From: Vannielia litorea
GTDB taxonomy: Bacteria; Pseudomonadota; Alphaproteobacteria; Rhodobacterales; Rhodobacteraceae
Assembly: GCF_019801175.1 (NCBI RefSeq)
Contig: NZ_JAHVJR010000003.1
Span: 185,001 to 249,000 of the forward strand
Length of the DNA stretch: 64,000 nt
Direction: 5' to 3'
The position numbers were made by a program, and so were the translations under genes. The notes under the pieces were generated by a model. That model was not told where the DNA came from. It saw only the letters and a list, made by a program, of their open reading frames with translations, and searched no databases. Positions 1-13,600 of the stretch are shown piece after piece. Each line of letters opens with the position of its first letter. Position 1 is the first letter of the stretch.

Positions 1-2830
<2,830 letters not shown>

Positions 2831-2909
2831 CCAGTAACAGCAAGGCCGTTACTGATCGAAAGCCGTACTACACATACAGTGCTTGACTTGGATGATGGTT
2901 TCTTTCTCG

Positions 2910-3026
2910 GTTTGGTGGTCATAGCGCGAGCAAAACACCCAGCTCCATCCCGAACCTGGCCGTTAAGTGCCGTAGCGCCGATGGTACTGCGTCTTAAGAC
3001 GTGGGAGAGTAGGTCGCCGCCAAACC
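2910..3026 (+). rRNA. rrf: 5S ribosomal RNA
   Basis: About 117 bases whose ends (ggtttggtgg and ccgccaaacc) pair to form the terminal helix. The internal segments ccatcccgaac and gatggtactgcgtcttaagacgtgggagagtaggtcg (3' half) are diagnostic of bacterial 5S rRNA. It lies about 80 bases after 23S and is co-transcribed with it. Ends are set from the terminal helix and may be off by one or two bases. Confidence 0.96.
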
Positions 3027-3106
3027 TAGTAAGAAATCATCCGCCGTATCTCTCAAGACGATGACCAGCGCGAAAGTTCGGAAGCAGCAATCGCGCACCC
3101 AAGTGT

Positions 3107-3183
<77 letters not shown>

Positions 3184-3216
3184 AACTCCTCAAGAAAATA
3201 GATTAATTTCAATGCC

Positions 3217-3300
3217 TTGGGGGTGGAGAGATATCGCCGCTCGTTTAGCCCAAGCAATATCAGTGACTTAGCCTCGTAGGTGCAAATCACCCCGCAACCA
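3217..3300 (+). pseudogene. Degenerate second copy of the initiator tRNA
   Basis: The 5' part (gggggtggag) and the 3' part (tcgtaggtgcaaatcaccccgcaaccaaa, continuing past the end) closely match the intact tRNA(fMet) about 117 bases upstream, including the CCA and the following aa. The middle (D-arm and anticodon arm) has decayed and there is no CAT anticodon loop, so it cannot be a working tRNA. A weaker third echo (cggagtagagtagc) starts near 3308. This could be a decayed tandem duplication or the scar of integration at the tRNA 3' end. Confidence 0.7.
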
Positions 3301-3932
3301 AATGTGACGGAGTAGAGTAGCGGCCAGTCGGCGTCGTTCTCGTGATGGATAGGAGATATTTCGATACTATTTCAATAGCGTAAAGGGGTCCATGGCCGGC
3401 ACGTTTTAATGCTTCTATCAGATTTTTTTCGCGACTCAGCGAGCCGATTTCAATCGGAAGCCGCTCGGTTCATGATCAAGACTCGGGTTGCAGCAGCGGT
3501 TCGGTGTCGGAACGCCCAAGACGCATATCAAGATCCCGTATCACTATGATGTATCATGTCTTTTGGTTTGTTGCGCTTGGTACACCGATGCCACGAGGGG
3601 GGCGATAACAACATTAACGCCCTTACGCAGCACCAAGTTGCCACCACTTAGCCCCAGCAGTGGTTCGGTTCGCCTTCTGAATTGATCTCGAAGAAAGGCA
3701 GCGCGCGTCGTTGAAGTGGTAGTAGGCGGAGGCTTGGCCGCCGACGATGCGTGTCGGCGAGGGCTTGGACCGGCAACTACTCGATATCTCCATCGCGGCG
3801 GTCCGGTTGTCCGAAGGCAAGCATGCACGTCTTTCGTCGCGTCCCCCGATAAGTTGCGATAGCCGCAGAGGCCTTGCGCGAATCAACACCGCTAACTTAA
3901 CGTTAGGTTGAAGATCGAAAGGACATATTTCT
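3301..3932. other. Intergenic stretch between tRNA remnant and island genes; no supported gene
   Basis: About 630 bases without a convincing gene. Short open frames exist on both strands between 3488 and 3889, but they overlap each other, lack good ribosome-binding sites and show no recognisable motif. A run of seven to eight T near 3423-3430 might mark the end of rRNA transcription, but I see no clear hairpin before it. The stretch may hold decayed remains of earlier insertions. Confidence 0.5.
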
Positions 3933-4493
3933 TTGAAAGTTGTTCTAGCCGTTGTTTTCTCGATTGGATCGGTGTCTGCCGCATTTGCTGACTATGCAGC
4001 GGTGGACAAGCGGGTACGAACGGAACCCCTCGACTACCGCATCGCCTTTTGCTCCCGCCTTTCTGACGGAAATATCCTACCGACCCACGCATTCGTAATC
4101 TACACGCGCGCCGCGCCGGGGCAGTCTGCCGATTTCATGCTGGCGACTGGCTGGGCTCCCGCTGCGGGCAAGAAGTTCACGACGAGTGCGGTTGTCGGCG
4201 CTTTTTCCGAGGAAATCCTCACTGATCGCAGCCAGAATTGCCTGCCGGTTCTGGTCAATTCGGAGGCCTGGCAGGCAGCGCTTGACTCCGCCCGCGCGGT
4301 TGACTTCGAAGAGGTGTTCGAGGGCGATATCGACCAACTGGCCGAACGGTTCTCGGTGTATCGGTTGCTCGAGGACGACTGCATCACGTTCGTACAATTC
4401 ATCGCTGGTAAGATCGGTTTGAAGGTCCCGGATCGGGGCGCGAAGCGGCCAGTGGACTACATACCGGAGCTTGCCAAGGCGAACGGCGCATGA
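3933..4493 (+). CDS. Small exported protein, possible permuted papain-like (LRAT/YiiX-type) hydrolase
   Basis: A 186-residue protein with a clear N-terminal signal peptide (hydrophobic residues 3-19, ending SAAFA), so it is exported. A THAFVIY motif centred on His52 comes before an EDDCITFVQ motif with Cys150. In this order (His first, Cys later) the two motifs fit circularly permuted papain-fold enzymes; this is inference from motifs only, and the third catalytic residue is not evident. The TTG start is chosen because it directly precedes the signal peptide and has an aaagga site about 10 bases upstream. It lies 132 bases before the giant gene on the same strand and may share its function. 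No close family is recognised. Confidence 0.7.
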   Translation: MKVVLAVVFSIGSVSAAFADYAAVDKRVRTEPLDYRIAFCSRLSDGNILPTHAFVIYTRAAPGQSADFMLATGWAPAAGKKFTTSAVVGAFSEEILTDRSQNCLPVLVNSEAWQAALDSARAVDFEEVFEGDIDQLAERFSVYRLLEDDCITFVQFIAGKIGLKVPDRGAKRPVDYIPELAKANGA

Positions 4494-4625
4494 TGCGCGC
4501 CGATCCGTATTTGAGGGAGAAGTAATCGGCCGTATGGCCTGACGTTTTCAAATCGGGGGGATTTGCAGTGTCTGATTATTTGACTGGTTGTCCGGGGACG
4601 GCAATGTCTCCTCGCGTCATATTCC

Positions 4626-7600
4626 ATGAAGGATGAAGACCCGCAGTTCGTCGCGCGCGCTCTGCCGCTGACGCGGCGCGCCTTTCTGGGAACGACCGCG
4701 GGGGGATTGGCGGCTACCGGTCTTGGCGCGCAAGGAATTCATGAAGATTTTGATCTGAGCTTCGATTTCTCTGAAGATCGGCGCTATCTGACCGTCAGCA
4801 TCATCATGGGCGATCTGGCGACACTCCAGGCGGGTTTGCACTCCGTCAAGACTGATCGCGAACGTTTCGAAGCATGGCAACGCTTTCGCCAAGGGTTGTT
4901 TGCTGATGACATCGTCTGGACGGTGGATGCCCGCAAGTTCGGCCGGGAAGCCCGGTTCGAAGTGCGTGTGGAGGGGATCGAAACCAGCCCCGAGTACCGG
5001 CTGGAGGTCCTTGGCATCCGCTACGGTCGCGAGGCCAACCGTACGCTGACCATCAGTTTCAAGCGGTTCGTTCGCGGTGGTCGACGGACCTGGGCCATTC
5101 TTGGAGAGACCAATGTTTGGTCCGGCAGCCAGGCCGGCGCTTTCTTTGATCTGGGTGCCACGACGACGGGGCGGTTCCTTGATTTCCGCGCCTTTGTCCG
5201 AGAGGACGCTCCGTTCCTGCAGACCATCCGGCGCAGTCGCGCCGCCGGGTTTTTCCGCCGCGTGTCGAACACGCTGATCGCGCCGATCGGCGATGACACG
5301 CTCCTCCGTCTGCATCCCAACGGCGACTGGACCTATGGTGGCGCGCCGAACTTGCCGTTCGTGCGTGCGATGAACGGCAACCTGACGCTCGGACGGGTGC
5401 GGGTCGGTTGGTGCCTTGGCACCAGCGATGGCGGAGCGGAGGACGACCCGATGTGCGTGGCCCTTGGCGATGCCAGCGCGTCCGCCGTGGTGGCCTTCGG
5501 CGATGTCTTCGGGGATGTCGATATCACCTATGGCAGTGGCCGAAGTTTGCGTTTGACCGCCGAGAACCCGGACGCGTCGCCGCTTCGCGCCGTGATGCGG
5601 ACGGCTGACCGGGACGAGGGACGGGGCACGGCCGTCTATCCCCGCGTGTCCGAAATGCGAATCGAGGCTGTCTGGTCCGCGCGCGCCGAGATCGATGGAG
5701 TCGAAACCGGGCCCTTCAGAGGACTTCGGGGCATACTCGCACGGCGCGCGGCGCTGCCGATCTCCGGCATTTCAGGCGATCCGGTGCGGTTCGACAATGC
5801 GGTCGAGTTCAGTGCCGATTTCACGGCTCGTGATGTGGTGCGTTTCAACTCTGAACTCGGCACCGTCGTTGCGCTGGGTCTCAGGGCTGAGGCGGAGGAG
5901 GAAGGCGTCGTTCCACCGCTCTTCCGAAACCTGTCCGGCGCGCAATTCCGCGCCGCGCTTCGCTCGCAGACGATCGGTACATCGAATGCGCCGATCCTCC
6001 AGTGGCTGGAAGCGAACCTTGAACTGGTCGAGGCGGCTTTCGCGTTGCCAGATGCCCATTACAGCCGTCTGATCTTTGATCCGACCGAGTTCCGCGTTCT
6101 CTTCGAGGCAGCTGAGAACCGCGAAGACGATCCCGTCGCGACGGAGACCGGGCAATATCAGGGCTCGTTCCTGGCGCTTGGGCCGGTCGGACCGGACGCG
6201 TTGCGCGGGTATTTCGGACTGTCGCGCGCGAAGCTTTACGCGGCGCGCGCCGATGACATGGCGTGTATGAATTTCCGCTTTCAGGGCCTTGGGCTCGCCA
6301 TCACGGATAGCGACCATGAAATCGTGATGGAGCAGGCGGTTTGCGGAGCGGAAACCGCGCCGAACTTGACCAGCGGTGCGGTTGATCCGCAACACGGCCC
6401 CCGTGACACGCGGCCGTTGCTGGTGGCCGAATTCCCACCGCAACACGTGCTGGAAGAGGCATGTTTTGTGCCCGCGCCAACGCCGCTGCCGGACCTGACG
6501 CCCGACAGGCAACTCAGCAAACGCACATTTCTGGAGCGCACAGATGGCGCGCTCACGCGGGTACAATTGCAGCCTGACACCAAGAGCGATTTCACCAACG
6601 AGAGATGGGTGGTCGATCCCTTCGACAAATCGGCGGTTTCGGTCGCGTTGTCTCGTCTCGTGCGCGTAAACGACCGAAAGCTCTTTCGAGAGGAGGTCAA
6701 GAAAGTCAAAGTCGAGGAAACAGCCGACGATACCAAGGCGTTTTCTCTAGTCTACTCGGCGTTGGAGAATGCGACCGCGCCCGGCATGTCACGCACGCTT
6801 CTGTTTCTCGGGATCGACACGCGCACGCTGCCTGCCGACCAGAAGGTCTATATCGGGCCGATCGCGCTCGATCCCGATACCTCTATCGTGCTGCGCCAGA
6901 TCCAGCGCGACTTGCAGGCGGCGGTGATCGACGAGCTTGTCACGGCGATGTTTGCGGCGGTCAGAGAGCAGGCGAGCCGACTCGCCGCCGCGGACGAGGA
7001 CGACATTCGCGGGTTCGAGACGAATTTTTCGGCCGCCCTCGCGCTTGAGGGCCGAGTGGAAGCCGCCGTGCCGTCCTATCAGTTGTTCCGGTCCTTTTAT
7101 CGGGAACAGACGCTCGATGCCTTGCAAAGCGCGAGTTCGGGTTTTGAGGGCTTCACGCCTGATCCGCTGAACATCGAGTTCGCGATCGATGCCGTACCGA
7201 TCAAGAACGGGGACGGTGCCACCTACAACATGCGCCGTTGGGCGGTCGCCCCGCACCCGCTGCGGACGCCCGAACACGTCAACGGCGTGATCGCGGCATT
7301 CGGCGAATTCCTGACGCTCAGCCGGCGCCCGACCGGTCTCGCACATGCGCGCAACGCGTCGCCCTCAAGACTGGCGTTCCGGGTGTCGTGCCGGGACCGG
7401 GTCGCGGCGGCGCGCGCGCGTGTCAACGCCGAAACCGATCGTTTGGTCGACGCGCTCGATCAGGTGCCGGAGGAGACGCTCGGGCTGGGGCGGTCGCGCA
7501 TGCCTTTCACGATGCGCGCGCTGACAGACTGGTCGGCGATGGAACTCTCGGTCGTCAAGCGCGCGGCCAACGTCTATTCGCCGGGTCCGGGCGGACGGCT

Positions 7601-10600
7601 CGACGCGCGGAGCGGCCGGACCATCGATCTCTCCGAGGCGGCACGGCTTCGGTCGCTGGGCTACACGGAAGCCGGGGAGGGTGGTTCGGTGGATGCCGCC
7701 ACCCGGCTTGGCGACATCGAGCGGTCGATGAAGGACCCGCCGGGCGCCTACGAGACAGCGATCGAGATCCCCGCGCGGCTGCAGCTTTCACCGTCGGACA
7801 CGGCGGTTTTCCTGAACCGCCGCGGCGTGATCCGCGCGATTTTTCAAGAGACGAACGTCAAGGTCACCGAAGCGTCCGAGACGGATTTCGTCCGATCCGA
7901 AAACGGGCGGCTCTGGACCGCACGACTGCACACCGATGGGCTCAATCCCGGTCTGAGGGCGATCCACAGCCAGGATTTCAGACCGGATTTCGTCTGGGGC
8001 GGCGCGCGGCTGCGGCAAGGCAGACTACTGTCCGAAGACAAGTATCGCTTGCCCGGTGGCAGCCCACCGCCGGCTGGAAATATCGCTCCCTGGATGATCG
8101 GTCCGACGGAAGGGCTCGGGATCACGCCCGAGGCGCTGCAGGTCACGAAGGACGTGATCGCGCGCAACTCGAATGACGCGGATGAGTGGAGCGCGGATGA
8201 GGACGAGGTCAATTTCTCCCGACTCGACACGCTGCTCGCGATGGACCCGGACGAGCGTGCGTTTTGCAAGGCGGTGATCGAGCAAGCCGACGCCAAGCCC
8301 TACGTGCTGCCCCGCCTGATCGAGCTTTTGTGTCGGCGCAGTCCCTATCTTCGCCGCTGGAGTGCCGTGGGCGACACGTTCGACCGGACCGTGGCGAATG
8401 CGCTGTTCGAACATCTCCGCCATTTCCGTGCGCCGCTTTCTGCCAACGACCGGCATCAACTGGTCGTACTCAGTTCCGCCTATGGCCTGCCGGTGACGGG
8501 ACGCCTGGGCCAGGATCGGAAGGTGATCGCGAATTCCGGGCAGATCGATGTGTTGATGGGGTTCGCGATTTCGGACCTGCTGCCCGGCAGTGCGATATAT
8601 CGGCCCGCACCGCTTGAAGTATCGGAGCTGTCCTTGTCGACGCTTGGCGGTTCACTGCGCCTCGACACGTCGTTCGAGCCGCCTGTCGCCGCTCGTCAGC
8701 TGGACGGAACGGAGCTCTTCGACACGCTTTCTGTCGAGAAGTGGCAGCAATGGACAGTGCTTGGACGCGATGTCTTTACCGAGATCGTCTACAAGGGGTT
8801 CTTGTATCCGCTTGGGCATCGTGCGTCGCTGATCAAGGTAACAGAACGGACCTATTTCGTGGACCCGGCGGACGGGGTGCAGCGGGCCTATCTGCGCCAG
8901 CGGATGTTCATAAGGTGCAGCAAGCCGCTCAAGGTGTTCCCGGCTGTCGGCCAACCCAATGGCGGGCGCAGCATGCCAGCCGATCGGATCAGCGTGCTGA
9001 CCGTTCAAAGCCCGGATATCGTCGACCCTTACTATGGGCAAGGCGGTCAATCGGGCTCCGCCACCGAGGCGACGCTTCTGCCGAGCGGGAGGATTACGTT
9101 GGGCTCTTTCGCCGGGCTCGCTTTCTTCCCGCGCACCGCCCTGATCGATGGGGCCGAAGTGCGGTTCGAGTTGGATATCGCCGGGCACTTTACCGACATG
9201 CCGCTCATCTTCGTTGACAACACTGCGGCCAACAGCCGAGAGGCGCTGGCGCTTCTGCAGTCCTATTACAATGCCAAGACTGCTGGCGGAATCCCGTCGC
9301 CCGATATCGAGGGCGAGGACATCGACCCGATCCGTCACAAACGGAGTATCAGGTTCGATGGAAGCAAAATCCGTTATGCCGATGAGATCACATCGGGGTC
9401 GGCAAGCATCGAAACCGACGCGTGGACGCTCGCGGTCGAGGGTCGGGAGAACCGGCTTGCCCCTGCCGATCTGGCGTTTCAGGGCGGTGCCTCTGGCAGC
9501 AAGGTGCGCATCTTCGGGTTCGACAACACCTCTTACGTGTTTACACCGCTGCTTCAGGGTGTCGATCAGCCGCCATTCTATCCGGTGCTCGACACTGCAC
9601 GCGTCCAGTTGCGGCAGGTCGAGCGGCTGACGGGCAAGGCGTTCGGTTCGGTCCGGGTGCGCTTTGACGGTCACTACCTCGCCAACGGTCTGCCGCTTGC
9701 CATCCCGGATGCGGAGGTTTCGGAGCAGAAGATCGCCGCCGATATCGAAGACGCATCCCGCGCGATCGGCAACGGTTCGCAAATCTTCCTGATCAACGCC
9801 GACCCGAAGCTTCAGGATATGGGCGCACAAGGGGACAATTCCGGCGGTGTTTTCCGACCGAAAGGGGAGGTCGTCGCACTCTCGAGGTCGAAGGGCGCGG
9901 TCACTCTCGGTGACAAGACCGCGGCGGCGTTCGACTTGCGTCGGCATGCGGTGCCCCCGCCGCCCGGTGGGAACGCCTACATTGCCGATGTCGCTCAGCC
10001 GAGCCTCGCGGCGGCCTTCAATGCGCTGCCTCCGACAGCGAAGCCGCAAAAGAAGCCGATCGCCCGTCCCGAAGATGTGCCCGCCACGCGTTCGGAAGAC
10101 CCGATCGCAGGTGTGACCGAGGAATTGAATAAGCTTCGCGAGTTCTTCCAGGAGATCTTCGACAGCGATGCGAAGATCCTTGGGCTCGTCTCGATCAAGG
10201 ACCTGCTGAAACTCTTGATGGAGCTCAGCGGCGACGGCAAGGACGGGCCGCCCGAACTGGTCGAACAGGTCCAGTATGGGGCTGGGCAACTTGGCGAAGC
10301 GGCCGACGATGCGACGAACTTTCTGAAGGACAGCGTTCTCAGGCCGATGGACCGTGCATTGGCGGTCATCCGGGAAAGCTGGACCGACATCGATGAGGAT
10401 TTGCGCCGGTTGCAGAACGTCAGCAGTGCCGTCGTTCAACCTGTGACCCTCCAGGAACTTTTCCCAGAACTGTTTGCGGGGCTTCGGTCGTTGCAAGCGG
10501 CTGTCCAGTCATCGCTTGAGATCGAAGACGGGATCGAGTTCGCGCTGTCGCTGTCCGAAGTCTACGAAGCGGGCCAGCGCTTCCTGAATGCAGTGCAGGC

Positions 10601-13600
10601 GACGGCCACCAACCCGGTCGAGCGGTTCGAGAACGCCTTTGTCAGCCGGGTCAACGTCATTCAGACGCTGGCGGTCGACTTTGCAGATGCGCTGCCGAAG
10701 CTTGCCGAAGATGTTCTTGATCCCCTGAAAGACGAGGTGGCCGAACGCATCGCACTCTTCCTTGTTCCACCGCCTGAAACGCGAGCACGCGGGCGTGGAC
10801 CGACCGCGCTCCGACGAGAAGAAGCGGACGCGCCGTTCACCGCCTTTCCGATCCTGTTGCCGAGGCCGCCCGACGTGGCGCTTCAGGAGGCGTTTGAACT
10901 GGCATTCCCGACGCGCGGTTTCGTGCGAGGCGTTATCGAAGAGTTCGTGGATATCGTCCTGACGCGCCTGCAAGACACGCGCTTGCAAGACGATCAAAAG
11001 TTGGACCTCGAGCAGATCCTCACATCGACGGCAGGTGAGGATTTGGTTGATCGGGTTCGGGAGCATCTGGACGAGCGTCTGGAGGCCGCGCAAACGAAGC
11101 TTGCAGAGATCGCAACCGACACGGCTGCCGAATACGCCCGCACCATTGCCGGTCTTCAGTCGCTGATCGAAGCCGAAGCCGACAGGTATTTCGACATCCT
11201 CGTGGACCACCTGGTTCGCGAGTTTGACCCGCTGCTGCGGTTTGCCGACGCCGTTCAGAAAGTCGCCAACACATTGGAGACGACGCCGATCAACGTGGAA
11301 CTCGCGCTTCAACACGCGCTTGAGGCGGTGGAGGTTCTGACCGGCGACCTGAACTTCGATGTTGCGTCGATCTGCCGACCAAAGCCCGTGGCCGATGCAC
11401 TTGAAAGTGTTGCGAAAGCCGTCGATCCGTCGCGCCTTGCATTTTATCAGATCAGCATCGGGACCATTCCGGTCGAGCCTTGCCAAGGGTTCGATGATCC
11501 CAATGTCACGGTTGTTTCGCCGGAGTTGTTCTCCGCTCTCAAAGGGTGGCACGACAAGATCGCGGAGGTGAAGACGGCCGTTGCTCCAGGCCCGATCCAA
11601 GAGGCGTTCGGTGATATCCTTGAGAGCGATGAATTTGACGATATCCCCGATCCTCAGAAGGCGGAGATCGAGCCGCTCATTCGCGCCGCGCGCACAACTG
11701 CGCTTCGCGCCGCTGACAAGATCGACGAGACAGCGGATGACCTGCTCGGCGCGCTGACGAAATTGCACTGTGATCTGGTTGATGATGCGGTGCGACTGAA
11801 GGGGCTCGGCGAGGCGTTTCAGACCGCACTTGACGACCTCGCCGACCTTTGTACCGATCCGACGGCGGCCGTTCAGCGCCTCAGCAAACAGACGGCTGCA
11901 TTCCTCAGGGGACGGCGGCAGATGCTCGACCGCGCCCTGCGGAACATGGCGGCAATCTCGCAGACGCTGGAGGCGCTGGCGACGGACCGGAACGTTGCGA
12001 CCGTCGCGGCTGCGGGTGGCATCGCCGGTTTGGTCAAGAAGGCGATCGACGATGTTATCGCCGAGGTCCCGCCCGGCGGGCAGGTGGCGGAACTGAACGC
12101 GTTTCTGGCCGAGGCCGAGCAGCGGTTCACGGAAATTCGCGAACAGGTTGACGCAGTCATCGCGGATTATGCGACGCGTGCGCTTGAAGCGATGCTGGAA
12201 CTCGCGAAGAAAATCCGCGCGCTCGTCGTGCAGGTGAACCTGCATGCGCGCGAGATTCAGGACAGGTTCGACGCGATCAGCCAGGACCTTCGCCGGTTTG
12301 TTCAGATCGAGACCAATGCGTTCGCTGAAATCATCCAGGCTGCCAGCGAACTCGAGACGTTCTTCACGGCATTGGAGGCAGCACTTCAGCGGGATCTGAC
12401 GGCGGCGCGCGCGAACCCGGACAGGGCCATGGACCTGTTGCTGGCACAGGCCGAACGCAAGACTGCGCCGGGTCTCGACGTGCCCACCTTCTGGGTGCAG
12501 GTCAATTTCGTGCAAAGGGTTCCCGTCGACGAGGACGACCTGCGCTCGATCTTCTACCGAGTCGAAGAACAGATTACCAAGTTCATCCTGTCTTATTCTG
12601 GAGCCGTCGATCGTGCCTTCGGTGTCCTAACGGCCGAGGTCGAGCGACAGTTGGACAGGCTGGTGACCTATGTCATCGGAAACCCGGCTGATGGTCTTCG
12701 CGATGTACTGCTGATCGACAAGCCGAGCCTCGGTCAAGACTACAAGGATGCCAAGTTTGGCCTCGTCTGGGCCCTTTACCTGTGTCTGCAAGACCTGCGC
12801 GACGAGGTGCTCGATGGCACCGGTGCGGCGGCGGCACTCTTGAAGCCGGTGCTGCTTGTTGAGAAGCGTGACGGGACACCTGCCGACGACGTCACATTTG
12901 ACGACCGGCTGTCCGAGGATGTGCGCCTGTTGCAGGCCGCGTTCACCGATGCGGGCGATGGTGCGACGCCTGTGTCAAATGCAGCGCATAGGGCGTTCCT
13001 CAAGGAGTTCGTCACCGAATGGACGCAACGCAACAGTACACCGCTTTTGATCCTGCGCGGTGTGCAAGAAGTGTTCGCCGACCTCATTCGCGGCAACATC
13101 ATCCAACAATTCCCCTTCGACCAGATCCGCGATCAGATCGAGGCGGAGTTGCGCGCGCTCGTGCCGACCAAGGTCGAGATGAAATATGCGTTCGGCGCCA
13201 AGTTGAACCCGGGGATGAAGGCTGCAACCGCCGGTATATTCGAGCCACTCAAAGGGTCGAGCTTTACCGTCAACAGCGTCATAGCCGTCGATATCGGAAG
13301 CGGCCGGCCGGAGGTTAGTTTCCGTTCGGAGGGCGTGCTGGGCAAGTTCGACATCAACCTTGTCGGCAGCTTCGACGCGATCAAGCTCAAGTTCAACGGC
13401 GCGATGTTCGTCACAGAGAACGGGGCGGACCCGCGTTTCGACGTGGATTACTCGGATTATGTCATCGGCAAGGAACTGGAGTTCGTTCAGCAACTGCAAT
13501 CCTACTTCACGCCCAAGGACGGATCCGGCTTCTATCTCGAGCCGCTGTTTTCCCCCATCGGCATCGAGGCGGGATACGATCTACCTCTTGGGACAATCAG

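Noticed and set aside
8652..12515. Long minus-strand frames (614 and 668 codons) opposite the 3230-residue gene
   Set aside because: Such frames appear opposite high-GC genes by codon bias; no ribosome-binding site or family match, and the plus frame is continuous.
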